Shown one piece after another: positions 1 through 7,959 of a stretch of DNA of 38,614 bases; the first letter of the stretch is position 1; each line of letters opens with the position of its first letter. The stretch lies in NCBI GenBank assembly GCA_000990305.1, contig LBPR01000013.1, forward strand, positions 1 through 38,614. Direction: 5' to 3'. Made by a program: the position numbers and the translations under genes. This DNA is from Candidatus Roizmanbacteria bacterium GW2011_GWC2_34_23 (lineage in GTDB: Bacteria > Patescibacteriota > Microgenomatia > UBA1406 > GWC2-37-13). The notes under the pieces were generated by a model that did not search any database, was not told where the DNA came from, and was given only the letters and a program-made list of their open reading frames with translations.

Positions 1-447
1 AAATACTTTAATCAATTAAAGTCTTTAGCTAAAAATGATTCTTCGATTATATTTGAAACTAACGTTTCTCTTGATAAACTTGATAAACTTTATAAACTTT
101 CTAACTATTTCTGGCATTTTACTGGACTCGGCATTGATGAAAATGAACATCCTGAAATGGTTGAACACTTTGGTATTACCCCCCTTGAAGCTATTGCCTC
201 TGGTTGCTTGACATTTTGTTACTCTGCCGGCGGACCTAAGGAGTTAATAATCGATGGCGAAAACGGATTTCTATTTTCTGATATTGATGGATTGATTGAT
301 AAAATGATTGAGATTAACAATGATAATATTAAAAAAGAAAAAATTATCAATAACGGAAAACAATTTGTAAAAGAAAATTTTTCGTATGAGGTTTTCCGTT
401 CTAAAGTAACAGAATTATTTAGGGTCAGACCTTCTACGAAGGACTGA
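1..447 (+). CDS. Glycosyltransferase family 4, C-terminal part (5' end outside window)
   Basis: The frame is open from base 1, so the gene starts upstream; the track ORF at 157 is only an internal ATG. The visible ~148 residues are the nucleotide-sugar binding half of a GT-B fold enzyme. The motif HPEMVEHFGITPLEAIASGC, then GGPKELI and DGENGFLF, is the classic E-x7-E region of GT4 enzymes such as those that build polysaccharides at the cytoplasmic face. The last residues (RVRPSTKD) are encoded by a hairpin repeat that also supplies the TGA stop, so the natural end of the protein has been altered. A GT2 gene follows at once in the same frame. Donor and acceptor cannot be told from sequence. 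Confidence 0.88.
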   Translation, partial: KYFNQLKSLAKNDSSIIFETNVSLDKLDKLYKLSNYFWHFTGLGIDENEHPEMVEHFGITPLEAIASGCLTFCYSAGGPKELIIDGENGFLFSDIDGLIDKMIEINNDNIKKEKIINNGKQFVKENFSYEVFRSKVTELFRVRPSTKD

Positions 448-450
448 CCC
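422..450. repeat. Hairpin repeat at the GT4/GT2 junction
   Basis: A near-perfect inverted repeat (GGGTCAGACCTT / AAGGACTGACCC around a CTACG loop). It contains the stop codon of the GT4 gene and ends one base before the first conserved codons of the GT2 gene. There is no T-run, so it is not a standard terminator. It resembles the other palindromes of this window in being inserted into or against coding sequence. Confidence 0.75.
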
Positions 451-480
451 ATCATCATCCCCGTCTACAAAAACTACGAG

Positions 481-1284
481 ATGTTCTTCAAATACTTAGA
501 AATTAATAAAAAATATTTCGATGGTTGTGAAGTAATTATGATGAACGATTACCCGCTGGAAAACATAACGGAACAAGTAAAAAAAATTTGTCCTGAAGTA
601 ATTATTGTTAATAATAAAAAAAATCTTGGTTTTGCCGGTAATGTTAATAAGGGTGTTTTAAAAGCAACAAGAGATTATGTTTTTCTCATGAACTCCGATG
701 TAGTTCTAATAGATAATTCTTTTTTAACTGCTTTGAAACACTTTGAGCGAAATGATGATCTATTCGCGATCGGTTTTGCCCAGATCGAAAAAGATGAAAA
801 AATCGTCGGCGCCAACCGTGCATATTTTAGTAACGGGCTGATTAACCATTCTTCTCTATTCCCTAATCCCTATTCCCTAACCCCTATCTTCTGGGCCGAA
901 GGCGGTTCCTCTATTTTTAGAAGAAAACTATTTGTTGATTTAGGATTACTTGACGAACTTTATAATCCTTTTTATTGGGAAGATATCGATCTTTCCTACA
1001 GGGCTTGGAAAGCCGGATATAAGGTTTTATACGACCCGAATATTAAAGTCGAACATCATCATGAATCAACAATAATCGCTTTCCGTAATCAATTAATTTT
1101 CCAGTGGAAAAATATGACTGACCAAGATTTAATTATGAAACATTTGTTAAATATTCCCAAGTTTATTTTTATCCCTGGATTTTTTGATGCCCTTATAAGA
1201 TTGCCTAATATTTTACAAGTAAGAAAAAAAACAGTAAAATTATTCAAGAAAACAGACAAAGAAATATTGAGTCTGTTTAGTTAA
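481..1284 (+). CDS. Glycosyltransferase family 2
   Basis: GT-A fold glycosyltransferase, probably acting in cell-surface polysaccharide synthesis with the flanking GT genes. NLGFAGNVNKG, MNSDV (a DxD-like metal-binding site near residue 73) and the acceptor-side segment FYWEDIDLSYRAWKAGY (EDxDLxxR) identify the rhamnosyltransferase-like GT2 group. The 267-residue ORF starts at the first ATG, but homology clearly extends upstream: the in-frame codons from 451 read IIIPVYKNYE, the normal first beta strand of GT2 enzymes. No ATG, GTG or TTG exists between the TGA at 445 and 481. The true start is therefore unclear: a rare AUC codon, readthrough from the GT4 gene, or a start lost when the hairpin arrived. 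Residues near 125-135 (NPYSLTP) come from a CCCTA-type short repeat. Confidence 0.88.
   Translation: MFFKYLEINKKYFDGCEVIMMNDYPLENITEQVKKICPEVIIVNNKKNLGFAGNVNKGVLKATRDYVFLMNSDVVLIDNSFLTALKHFERNDDLFAIGFAQIEKDEKIVGANRAYFSNGLINHSSLFPNPYSLTPIFWAEGGSSIFRRKLFVDLGLLDELYNPFYWEDIDLSYRAWKAGYKVLYDPNIKVEHHHESTIIAFRNQLIFQWKNMTDQDLIMKHLLNIPKFIFIPGFFDALIRLPNILQVRKKTVKLFKKTDKEILSLFS
857..887. repeat. CCCTA-type short-period repeat inside the GT2 gene
   Basis: Three imperfect units of TTCCCTAATCCCTA/TTCCCTAACCCCTA lie in frame in the GT2 gene and encode a proline/serine-rich loop. The same kind of repeat, in either orientation, occurs in the clpC linker (37135-37170) and in the C39 peptidase gene (38083-38112). 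Confidence 0.7.
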
Positions 1285-1350
1285 AAGCGAAGATAACAAA
1301 TTTTTTTCGGTTTGATGTTTTCCGATAAAAAATTTTGTTATCAAGCTTTT
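1283..1350. repeat. 68-nt long-hairpin repeat, copy 1
   Basis: An imperfect inverted repeat: the left arm AAAGCGAAGATAACAAATTT pairs with the right arm that ends GTTATCAAGCTTTT. The loop holds the ATG proposed for the next gene. A second copy, about 80% identical, is at 37437-37504 just before another exported-protein gene. At least two arm positions differ between the copies in a compensatory way, which points to conservation of the paired structure. Confidence 0.8.
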
Positions 1351-2901
1351 ATAATTTCTCTCCTTTCTGTTGGTCTATTCCTTTACAAGATGAACATCTC
1401 TCCTCCTGCTTTAAACGCCGACGAAGCCACTAATGCCTACGATGCTTACTCAATCTTAAAAACAGGTCGCGATCAGTACGGAAATTTTATGCCGTTAAGG
1501 TTTAAATCATTCGGCGATTACAAACTCCCTCTTTTAACCTATTTTGCTATTCCTTTTATTAAGATATTTGGGTTAACCGAAACAGGTGTTAGAATGGTTA
1601 ACTTTCCTTTTGTTCTATTATTTCCACTAATTATATTTTTATTAACTCAAGAATTGTTTGACAAAAAAAACGTTTCCTTATTGGCATCTTTCCTTTCAGC
1701 CTTCGCTCCTGGACTGCAGCTCCTTGGTCGCCAGGCCCATGAGGGATATATGACGGTATTTTTTCTTACACTCGTTTTCTATTTTTTTCTTAAATTAATT
1801 AAAAAACAAAATATTCTTAATTATTTTTTGTTTTTTATCACCTTACTCATCAGTTTGTTTGGTTATCATTTTTCCCGCCTTTGGGCTGGACTATATTTTT
1901 TGCTATTTCTATTTTATATATTAAAAAAAATACTATCTAAATGGTCGATTTTTGTTTTTATCTTGGTCATCTTGCTTTTTGGAACTACAGATTTAATTTA
2001 TAAACCAACTCGAATTAAAAATCTATTATTTTTTAATAACCTTGGCTTTTCCTTAAAAATTAATGAACTGAGGTCTGAAGGTGGAAGTCGTTTAGTTTAT
2101 AATAAATTAACGGTTGGACTAAAAGATTTATCGTTTGAATACCTAAAATATTTTTCTCCACAATTTTTAGTGATTAATGGTGACGGAAATTCTCGTTTTG
2201 GATTTCCGGGGATATCTCCAATAACAGCTTTTGAATATATTTTTATTTTTATTGGGCTTTATTTTTTATTCAAGAACAAAGAAAAATGGCGTTATCTAAT
2301 CCTATTAATATTTCTTTTTTCACCCCTTTCTGCCTCCCTTTCTTGGAATGGTGAATCGATTACTCGTTCGATTTTTATTTTTATTCCAATTTTTATAATT
2401 TCAGCTTACGGAGTTATTAATTTTGTTAATAAAAAATATATATTCTATTTGTTTCTTGTTCCTTGTTTCTTGTTTTTTAATTTTTATTCATGGGATTTCT
2501 ATTTTAATCATTATCCAAAAAGAGCCATAGTTCTTCACAGTTGGCAAGCCGGCTATAAAGAATTAGCTGATTATATTAAAGTTAATTACAATAATTATGA
2601 TAAATTTTATATCACTAGGAAAAATGGTCAACCATATATTTTTCTACTTTTTTATCTTCAATACTCACCTGACAAATATCAAAAAGAATCATCTTTATCA
2701 ATGCCCGACGAATATGGTTTTGGTCAGGTAGAAAAGTTTGATAAATTTATTTTTGATCTACCAACAAAAGAAGAAAATAATTCTGTAGTCGTCGGGTTTC
2801 CCGACGATTTTCCCAATACAAACAAATCGAATTTAAAAGAAATAAAAGTGGGCACGGAAACAATTTTCTATATAAAAGAAACCGCAACGACTACATTATA
2901 A
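1315..2901 (+). CDS. ArnT-like membrane glycosyltransferase (GT39/GT83 type)
   Basis: Polytopic integral membrane protein of about 528 residues with roughly 10-12 hydrophobic helices and a soluble C-terminal part. The segment after the first helix, ALNADEATNAYDAYSILKTG, followed by KSFGDYKLPLLTY, matches the first periplasmic loop of polyprenyl-phosphate-sugar dependent transferases (ArnT/PMT group), where an Asp-Glu pair is catalytic. It likely moves a sugar from a lipid carrier to an acceptor outside the membrane, using products of the upstream GT genes. The first ATG (1315) lies in the loop of a hairpin repeat and the TTG at 1312 is also possible. The first helix (IISLLSVGLFLY) requires a start in this area. 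Residues near 490 (VVVGFPDD) are encoded by a small palindrome. The 3' end overlaps the opposite-strand CPBP gene by 34 nt. Confidence 0.85.
   Translation: MFSDKKFCYQAFIISLLSVGLFLYKMNISPPALNADEATNAYDAYSILKTGRDQYGNFMPLRFKSFGDYKLPLLTYFAIPFIKIFGLTETGVRMVNFPFVLLFPLIIFLLTQELFDKKNVSLLASFLSAFAPGLQLLGRQAHEGYMTVFFLTLVFYFFLKLIKKQNILNYFLFFITLLISLFGYHFSRLWAGLYFLLFLFYILKKILSKWSIFVFILVILLFGTTDLIYKPTRIKNLLFFNNLGFSLKINELRSEGGSRLVYNKLTVGLKDLSFEYLKYFSPQFLVINGDGNSRFGFPGISPITAFEYIFIFIGLYFLFKNKEKWRYLILLIFLFSPLSASLSWNGESITRSIFIFIPIFIISAYGVINFVNKKYIFYLFLVPCFLFFNFYSWDFYFNHYPKRAIVLHSWQAGYKELADYIKVNYNNYDKFYITRKNGQPYIFLLFYLQYSPDKYQKESSLSMPDEYGFGQVEKFDKFIFDLPTKEENNSVVVGFPDDFPNTNKSNLKEIKVGTETIFYIKETATTTL
2789..2807. repeat. 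Palindrome inside the ArnT-like gene
   Basis: Perfect 8-bp stem TCGTCGGG / CCCGACGA with a TTT loop, in frame in the C-terminal soluble part of the protein. It belongs with the other in-gene palindromes of the window. Confidence 0.6.
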
Positions 2902-3491
2902 AAAGCATGAATTAAAATGGGGACTGTTAAACTTTTTCTTTGAATCATTATTAATCCTGTTACCATACTTAAAAGCAGATCGGCAAAAAGTATTGGCACG
3001 TGGAGAAAAAAGAATAATATACTAGCAAAGAAAGCCGAGGAATAAGCATTTTTTGATTCTTCATAAAGTCGTTTGAGTACAAAACCACGGGAAAGAATTT
3101 CTTCGGTAATTCCGGTTGCCAATGCTGTCAAGACAATTAATCCAAATTGGTTTAAACTTGGAAAATGACCAAATAGACCAACTTTTTTAAATCTCAGATA
3201 AACAGAAATTAAAGCCGTTAATAAAAGGATTAAACCCACCCCAAAACTAATAAAAAATTCTTTTATAAAACTTTTAAAGTTTTTATTGATAAATAAACTA
3301 GAAAGAATTTCTTTTTTTTCGACCGATCTGATATAAACTAAAACCGGCAACACAAAAACTAAGGGCTTGGCAATAAATTCGTCAAACCATTCCGGAAGTT
3401 TAAAATAAGTCCTATAAATACTCCAAACAATAAGGATTACTGCCCAAAGATTTAAAGCTTTCTGAGTAGGAGTTACTTTTTTGTCTTTCAT
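2868..3491 (-). CDS. CPBP family intramembrane metalloprotease (CAAX protease-like)
   Basis: Small polytopic membrane protein (207 residues, about 6 helices). It carries the three signatures of the CPBP/Rce1/ABI family: EEILSRG (EExxxR), FFFLHVP (FxxxH) and HAFYN (HxxxN/B), all in membrane segments from about residue 130 onward. Members cleave within or near membranes; in bacteria they have been tied to bacteriocin self-immunity or peptide processing, but no substrate can be deduced here. It lies directly downstream of rpoD on the same strand (7-nt gap) and converges with the ArnT-like gene, overlapping it by 34 nt. The family call is firm; the role is unknown. Confidence 0.9.
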   Translation of the reverse strand: MKDKKVTPTQKALNLWAVILIVWSIYRTYFKLPEWFDEFIAKPLVFVLPVLVYIRSVEKKEILSSLFINKNFKSFIKEFFISFGVGLILLLTALISVYLRFKKVGLFGHFPSLNQFGLIVLTALATGITEEILSRGFVLKRLYEESKNAYSSAFFASILFFFLHVPILFADLLLSMVTGLIMIQRKSLTVPILIHAFYNVVVAVSFI

Positions 3492-3498
3492 AAAACTA

Positions 3499-4590
3499 TT
3501 ATTCCAGAAAATCTTTTAGTTTTCTCGCTCTGGTTGGGTGTTTGAGTTTGCGAATTGCTTTGGCTTCAATCTGACGAATTCTTTCCCGAGTTACTTTAAA
3601 CTCTTTTCCAACCTCCTCAAGTGTTTTTGGTTTTCCATCTTCCAAACCAAAACGCATTACTAATACTTTTTTTTCTCGTGGAGACAACGTTTCTAAAACT
3701 GTATTCAAGGCATCCTTCAAAAGTTCTCTCGACACTTTATCATACAAAGATGGTTGATTAGTATCCGCAACAAATTGTTCTAAAGTCGCCTCTTTATCAT
3801 CGCCAATTGGAGTAGATAGTGACCTTGGCTGTTGGGAAATTTTCATCAAATTTTCTATTTCCGGAACCGTCATAAGCATTTCTTTTGCAGTTTCTTTAAC
3901 AAGTGGTTCTCGCCCCAGTTTTTGTGTTAATCGTCTTTGGGTTTTATAAAAACGGTTAATGTGATCAACCATGTGAACCGGAATTCTAATTGTCCTTGAC
4001 TGATCGGCAATCGCTCTCGTGATTGCCTGTCTAATCCACCACGTGGCATATGTAGAAAATTTATATCCACGTCGCCAGTCATATTTTTCTACTCCACGAA
4101 TTAATCCTTTATTTCCTTCCTGAATTAAATCTAAAAATGATAGTCTTCTGCCTAAGTATTTTTTGGCAATTGAAACAACCAGTCGAAGATTGGCTTTTGT
4201 TAATTTATCCTTGGCCTCTTTATCACCTTTTTCATATTTTTTTGCCAGATCAATTTCATCGGCAAATTTAAGCAATGGAGTTTTTCCAATTTCCTTTAAA
4301 TACATTTTTATCGGATCAAGTGATTCACCGTGTTTGAGAACTACCAAATGTTCCAACTCTTTTTCAATTTCCTCAACCGTTTTTTGCGATTCGCTTTCTT
4401 CACGGGTTGAAATTGTTTCAAAGATATCAATCCCCATTTTTAAAGCGTCATCAAAAAAACCATCTACTTCTTTAATGTGTTTTTCCGGGTTAGGGAGAAC
4501 TAATAAGATATCGTCCTGGACTAAAAATCCATCTTCTTCTCCTTGGCTGATTAATTCTTTTAAAGATCTTGGTAAGTGATGTTTTATCAT
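3499..4590 (-). CDS. rpoD: Primary sigma factor, sigma-70 family
   Basis: Housekeeping sigma subunit of RNA polymerase, 363 residues. After a variable N-terminus with a short region 1.1-like part, region 1.2 begins near residue 90 ([11 protein letters not shown]). Region 2 follows ([20 protein letters not shown], then [17 protein letters not shown]), which binds the -10 element and core. Region 3 is next ([10 protein letters not shown]), then region 4 ([20 protein letters not shown]), the -35 binding helix-turn-helix. It lies just downstream of dnaG, as in the widespread dnaG-rpoD arrangement, with 59 nt between them that hold a hairpin. The near-consensus TTGACA/TATAAT promoters across the window fit a standard group 1 sigma factor. 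Confidence 0.97.
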   Translation of the reverse strand: MIKHHLPRSLKELISQGEEDGFLVQDDILLVLPNPEKHIKEVDGFFDDALKMGIDIFETISTREESESQKTVEEIEKELEHLVVLKHGESLDPIKMYLKEIGKTPLLKFADEIDLAKKYEKGDKEAKDKLTKANLRLVVSIAKKYLGRRLSFLDLIQEGNKGLIRGVEKYDWRRGYKFSTYATWWIRQAITRAIADQSRTIRIPVHMVDHINRFYKTQRRLTQKLGREPLVKETAKEMLMTVPEIENLMKISQQPRSLSTPIGDDKEATLEQFVADTNQPSLYDKVSRELLKDALNTVLETLSPREKKVLVMRFGLEDGKPKTLEEVGKEFKVTRERIRQIEAKAIRKLKHPTRARKLKDFLE

Positions 4591-4601
4591 AAGATGTTTA
4601 T

Positions 4602-4640
4602 GCCGCGAAGCTATTAAATAATATTTAATAGCGAAGTGGC
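4602..4640. repeat. GCGAAG...CGAAGT hairpin, copy 1
   Basis: Layered element between dnaG and rpoD: outer GCC/GGC pair, then GCGAAG and CGAAGT, with an AT-rich palindrome GCTATTAAAT/ATTTAATAGC inside. Copy 2 at 17495-17522 has the same GCGAAG/CGAAGT parts but a different outer stem (ATCCC/GGGAT). It could modulate rpoD expression in the dnaG-rpoD transcript, or be just a mobile palindrome. Confidence 0.65.
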
Positions 4641-4649
4641 ACTTCTATT

Positions 4650-6419
4650 CTATAAAGAAATTAGCTTTTTTTCTACCTCTTTTAAATTTTGCGAAATTTC
4701 TACTAATTGTTTTTTATTTTCCAAACTCTCTTCTTCTCTAAGAATTTTCTTTATTTCGCGCTTAAAATAGTATTTTTTTATTTCGTGGATTAGCCTGTCC
4801 AAACTTTCATTTGATAGATTATGATCGGTCGACGCAAACAAAAATATTTCATCAAATACCGGCTGAAGTTCGTCGGATAAGTTCTGACCAAATTGATTAA
4901 TATTAACCTTTTTGTTTTTTTCAATTTCCTCAAAAAATAAACGGCTGATCTTTTCGTAGGAAGGATGTAAAAAATATTCCGGCTTTAAAATTTCAAAAAC
5001 ATTGCGATAAATATTATTTGGATCTTCGCTTTGGAACAGGACACTTAGAACATATTTGTCAATTGTTAATTCTCGACTATCTTCAACTGGCTTGTTGTAT
5101 TTAATTTTATTTAACGATAGTTGTTTCTTTTTTCTTTTTAATTGAAATATTAAATTTTCAATAGTATTTTCGGAAACCTCAAGAATACTGGCTAATTTTT
5201 TCATATAAAAAGTTCGAACAATCGGATTGGAAATTTTTTCAATCATCGGAATTATTTCTTCGCCAATTTTTTTCTTGGCAAAAGCTGATTCTTCAGGATA
5301 ATTTTTTTGGGCCGTTTCAATCAAAAAATCATAGATCGGTATCGGTTTGGCAATTAACTTTTTAAATTTATCCGGATATTTCTTTAGAGCTTCGTCGGGA
5401 TCTTTGGCAAAATCAATTACGACGACTCTTATTTCGAAATCAAATTTTTCCGCCTCATCAATTCCCCGTTTAATTGATTCGAGACCGGCCGCATCAGCAT
5501 CCATCATTAAAGTAATTTTATCGGTATAACGTTTAAGCAGTTTTAATTGTTCATTAGTCAAAGCCGTTCCTTTGACGGCAACAAAATTTGAGTATCCGTG
5601 CTGATATGGCGTAATCATGTCAAGCTCGCCCTCAACAATAAAAACATTCTTTTGTTTTTTTATTTCTTCAAGGGCCAAATTAATCCCAAAAAGACATTCT
5701 CTTTTATGATAAATTGGCGTTTCCGGGGTATTGATATATTTTGCTTCTTTTTCACTACCCTCTAAAATTCTTCCGGAAAAACCAAGAACATTGCTTCGAC
5801 TGTCTTTTAATGGAAACATTAGACGGCCGCGAAACCGATCGTAATAACTACCTCTTTCACTCTTTACCAGTAAACCATTTTCCAACATTTCCTCTTCTTC
5901 ATACTTCTTTTTTTTCAAAAATAATTTCAAAGAGTCCCAGGAAGAGGGCGAATACCCAAGTTCAAATTTATCAATAATTGATTGGTTTAGAAGTCTGTTT
6001 TTTAAATATTGCCCGGCTTTTTTTCCAAAATTGGTTTTGTTGAGAATATAATGAAAAAATTCGCTAGCCAACTGATTCATCCCCAAATATCTTTCTTTTT
6101 TCTGCCAGATCTTATCTTCAAAGCTAATTTTATTTAATGTTAGTTTGACTCCAGTCTTTTTAGCCAACTCTTTTAAAGCCTCAATAAAAGTAATATTTTC
6201 CCATTTCATTAAAAACTTAATCGCGTCCCCACCCTCTCCACAAGCGCCAAAACAATGCCAGATACCGCGATCGGGAGAGACGACGAATGAAGGGCTTTTT
6301 TCCTGATGAAAAGGACAAACGGCTTTAAAATTACGACCGGCTTTTTTTAAAGTAATAAAACTGCCAATAAACTCAACAATATCAATTTTCCTTTTAATTT
6401 CCTCGATCTGGTTTTCCAT
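4650..6419 (-). CDS. dnaG: DNA primase
   Basis: Synthesises RNA primers at the replication fork. The N-terminal zinc finger begins at Cys35/His38 (VCPFHQEKSPSF) and ends HCFGACGEGG. The second half is CX3C rather than the usual CX2C, an extra alanine that I recall as common in CPR primases. The catalytic TOPRIM core follows: FIVEGELDM, with the Glu at about 267, and MMDADAAG with the acidic pair at about 311. A divergent helical C-terminal region should contact the helicase. I chose ATG 6419 over the track's TTG (6422): a TAGAAT -10 box lies 7 nt upstream (6432-6427), matching the leaderless pattern seen at many genes here. The protein is 589 residues, normal for DnaG. rpoD follows on the same strand. 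Confidence 0.97.
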   Translation of the reverse strand: MENQIEEIKRKIDIVEFIGSFITLKKAGRNFKAVCPFHQEKSPSFVVSPDRGIWHCFGACGEGGDAIKFLMKWENITFIEALKELAKKTGVKLTLNKISFEDKIWQKKERYLGMNQLASEFFHYILNKTNFGKKAGQYLKNRLLNQSIIDKFELGYSPSSWDSLKLFLKKKKYEEEEMLENGLLVKSERGSYYDRFRGRLMFPLKDSRSNVLGFSGRILEGSEKEAKYINTPETPIYHKRECLFGINLALEEIKKQKNVFIVEGELDMITPYQHGYSNFVAVKGTALTNEQLKLLKRYTDKITLMMDADAAGLESIKRGIDEAEKFDFEIRVVVIDFAKDPDEALKKYPDKFKKLIAKPIPIYDFLIETAQKNYPEESAFAKKKIGEEIIPMIEKISNPIVRTFYMKKLASILEVSENTIENLIFQLKRKKKQLSLNKIKYNKPVEDSRELTIDKYVLSVLFQSEDPNNIYRNVFEILKPEYFLHPSYEKISRLFFEEIEKNKKVNINQFGQNLSDELQPVFDEIFLFASTDHNLSNESLDRLIHEIKKYYFKREIKKILREEESLENKKQLVEISQNLKEVEKKLISL

Positions 6420-6426
6420 CAACTCT

Positions 6427-6432
6427 ATTCTA
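6427..6432 (-). promoter_or_regulatory. -10 box of dnaG
   Basis: TAGAAT on the minus strand, 7 nt before the ATG of dnaG. No clear -35 was found. The gap predicts an mRNA that begins at or next to the start codon. It is divergent from the promoter of the PilM-like gene. Confidence 0.5.
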
Positions 6433-6456
6433 TCACTTAGAGCCTAAAAACGCCTA

Positions 6457-6485
6457 TTGATATTTGATATTTAATCTTCTATATT
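6457..6485 (+). promoter_or_regulatory. Promoter of the PilM-like/LytR_C gene
   Basis: TTGATA (6457-6462), a 17-nt spacer, TATATT (6480-6485). The ATG at 6497 is 11 nt further, leaving a leader of only a few nucleotides. Confidence 0.6.
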
Positions 6486-6496
6486 GTATCTATAAT

Positions 6497-7933
6497 ATGA
6501 TCTATCTTTATTTAGACAAAAACACTATCAAGCTTCTCTATCTGAAAAAAACCCTTCTCGGCCAGCAGGAAACCCTTTATAATCAAAAAACTTATGAATC
6601 TGACTTAATTGATAAGGGAAAAATAATAAACGTCGATCTGTTAGCTTCGGCTATCAAAGAAGTAATTTCTTCATCCAATAAACCGGTGGCGGATAATCAA
6701 ATTAGTCTTATTCTTCCTCAAGAATTTTTTAGTTTTTTCCGTACCACTGTTCCCTCTGACATCGCTGCATCGGCCCTTAATTCTTTTATCTCTGATAAGG
6801 CCCGTTCAATTTTACCAGTCGATAACACTGATTTGGCCAGCGATTACTTTGTCCAGGAATCGGAGAATGAAAAAGTTGTCACTTATTTTGGCATTAATCA
6901 GGAAACGCTTCTTAGTATTAAACAGGCTCTTACTTTAATCGATTTTAAAATCATTTCTATCATTCCTGATACGATGGCTTATTTTAAATTATTTGAAAAA
7001 ACTCTGCGGAAAGAAAAGAAAGAGACGATTTTATACGCTGAATTGGGAAAAGATATTTTAAGCGGTTATTTGTTTGATTCTTGCGGGCTGATTGATGATA
7101 AAAAAATATTAATTAAATATTCCGAAGAAGATAAAATAGCCGATATTCTAAAAACAAAGATTGACGAAATCGTGACTAATAAGAAAAAAATTAACCGGAT
7201 TATTATTTCCGGGGAAAAATCTGACACTATCCGCCAGGATACTTTTACCAAATCAGTCGGTGTCTGGACTAATCCTTTAAAGCGCATCGTTCCAACTTTT
7301 TATGAAAGTTATTTGAAAATGTTAATTCCTAAAGATGGAAAAGCTTTTCCAATTTTGACCTACGATGTTTGTTTTGGCGCTTTTATATTATCTGAAGAGA
7401 ATAAAAGCTTTTCTCTTTTAAAAAAGAATAATTTATACAGAAATAAAGTTTCGATGCCAAAACTTAAAATGCCAAAAAAAGAGGTCTTTCTTTTTGTTGG
7501 TTCTTTTGTTATTTCTTTTTTACTTTTTGTCTTAATTTCTAAATTTGGGAATAATTTTAAACTGCCGAACTTTTTGGCTAGAAAAAATATTGTTACTATA
7601 ACGCCAACCGAAACTCCTCCATCTCCAACCCCAACCCCAAACTTTAAAAAGGAAGAGGTTAAGATAAAGATTTTAAATGGTTCTGGCGTTAAAGGAAAAG
7701 CAACTGAAATAAAAGAAATTCTTCGAAAAAAAGGTTATGTAGAAATCCTTACTGATAACGCTGATAATTTTGATTACACAGTTACTGAAATTCAAGTAAA
7801 AAATGATAAAAAACAGTTGGGAGAAATGATGAAAAATGATTTAAAAGATTATATAACTTCACCTAAAATCACAGTCTTAGATGATAAAGAAGCATCTGAT
7901 CTTGTTTTAATCTTCGCCGCCGACTTCAAATAA
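6497..7933 (+). CDS. PilM-like actin-fold protein fused to a LytR_C domain
   Basis: About 478 residues in three parts. Residues 1-320 look like a degenerate actin/FtsA-like ATPase fold of the PilM type: start MIYLYLDKNTIKLLYL, then a middle ILYAELGKDILSGYLF and IIISGEKSD. A single membrane helix follows near 336-355 (FLFVGSFVISFLLFVLI), then a proline/threonine linker (TPTETPPSPTPTP). The C-terminus is a LytR_C domain (VKIKILNGSGVKGKATEI), found in cell-wall associated proteins. The cytoplasmic actin-like part and the outside LytR_C part would be joined across the membrane. A role in type IV pilus or envelope assembly is inference, as no other pil gene is present here. Start 6497 is preferred to TTG 6464 because the promoter covers the latter. 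Confidence 0.78.
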   Translation: MIYLYLDKNTIKLLYLKKTLLGQQETLYNQKTYESDLIDKGKIINVDLLASAIKEVISSSNKPVADNQISLILPQEFFSFFRTTVPSDIAASALNSFISDKARSILPVDNTDLASDYFVQESENEKVVTYFGINQETLLSIKQALTLIDFKIISIIPDTMAYFKLFEKTLRKEKKETILYAELGKDILSGYLFDSCGLIDDKKILIKYSEEDKIADILKTKIDEIVTNKKKINRIIISGEKSDTIRQDTFTKSVGVWTNPLKRIVPTFYESYLKMLIPKDGKAFPILTYDVCFGAFILSEENKSFSLLKKNNLYRNKVSMPKLKMPKKEVFLFVGSFVISFLLFVLISKFGNNFKLPNFLARKNIVTITPTETPPSPTPTPNFKKEEVKIKILNGSGVKGKATEIKEILRKKGYVEILTDNADNFDYTVTEIQVKNDKKQLGEMMKNDLKDYITSPKITVLDDKEASDLVLIFAADFK

Positions 7934-7946
7934 GTGATTCTTGAGG

Positions 7947-7952
7947 TATAAT
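7947..7952 (+). promoter_or_regulatory. -10 box of prfB
   Basis: Perfect TATAAT, 7 nt before the ATG at 7960. The -35 is weak. The spacing is that of the other putative leaderless genes and supports 7960 as the prfB start. Confidence 0.55.
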
Positions 7953-7959
7953 TGTTTTC

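Noticed and set aside
415-485. UGA read as an amino acid (as in Gracilibacteria or Absconditabacteria), fusing the GT4 and GT2 genes
   Set aside because: TGA serves as stop in ATGA overlaps at ftsE/ftsX, pyrH/recF and the M50-like/pilin-like pair, and an RF2 gene is present. The TGA here comes from a hairpin insertion.
2868-2901. Bidirectional terminator in the ArnT-like/CPBP overlap
   Set aside because: No GC stem with T-runs on either side; the genes simply overlap at their ends.
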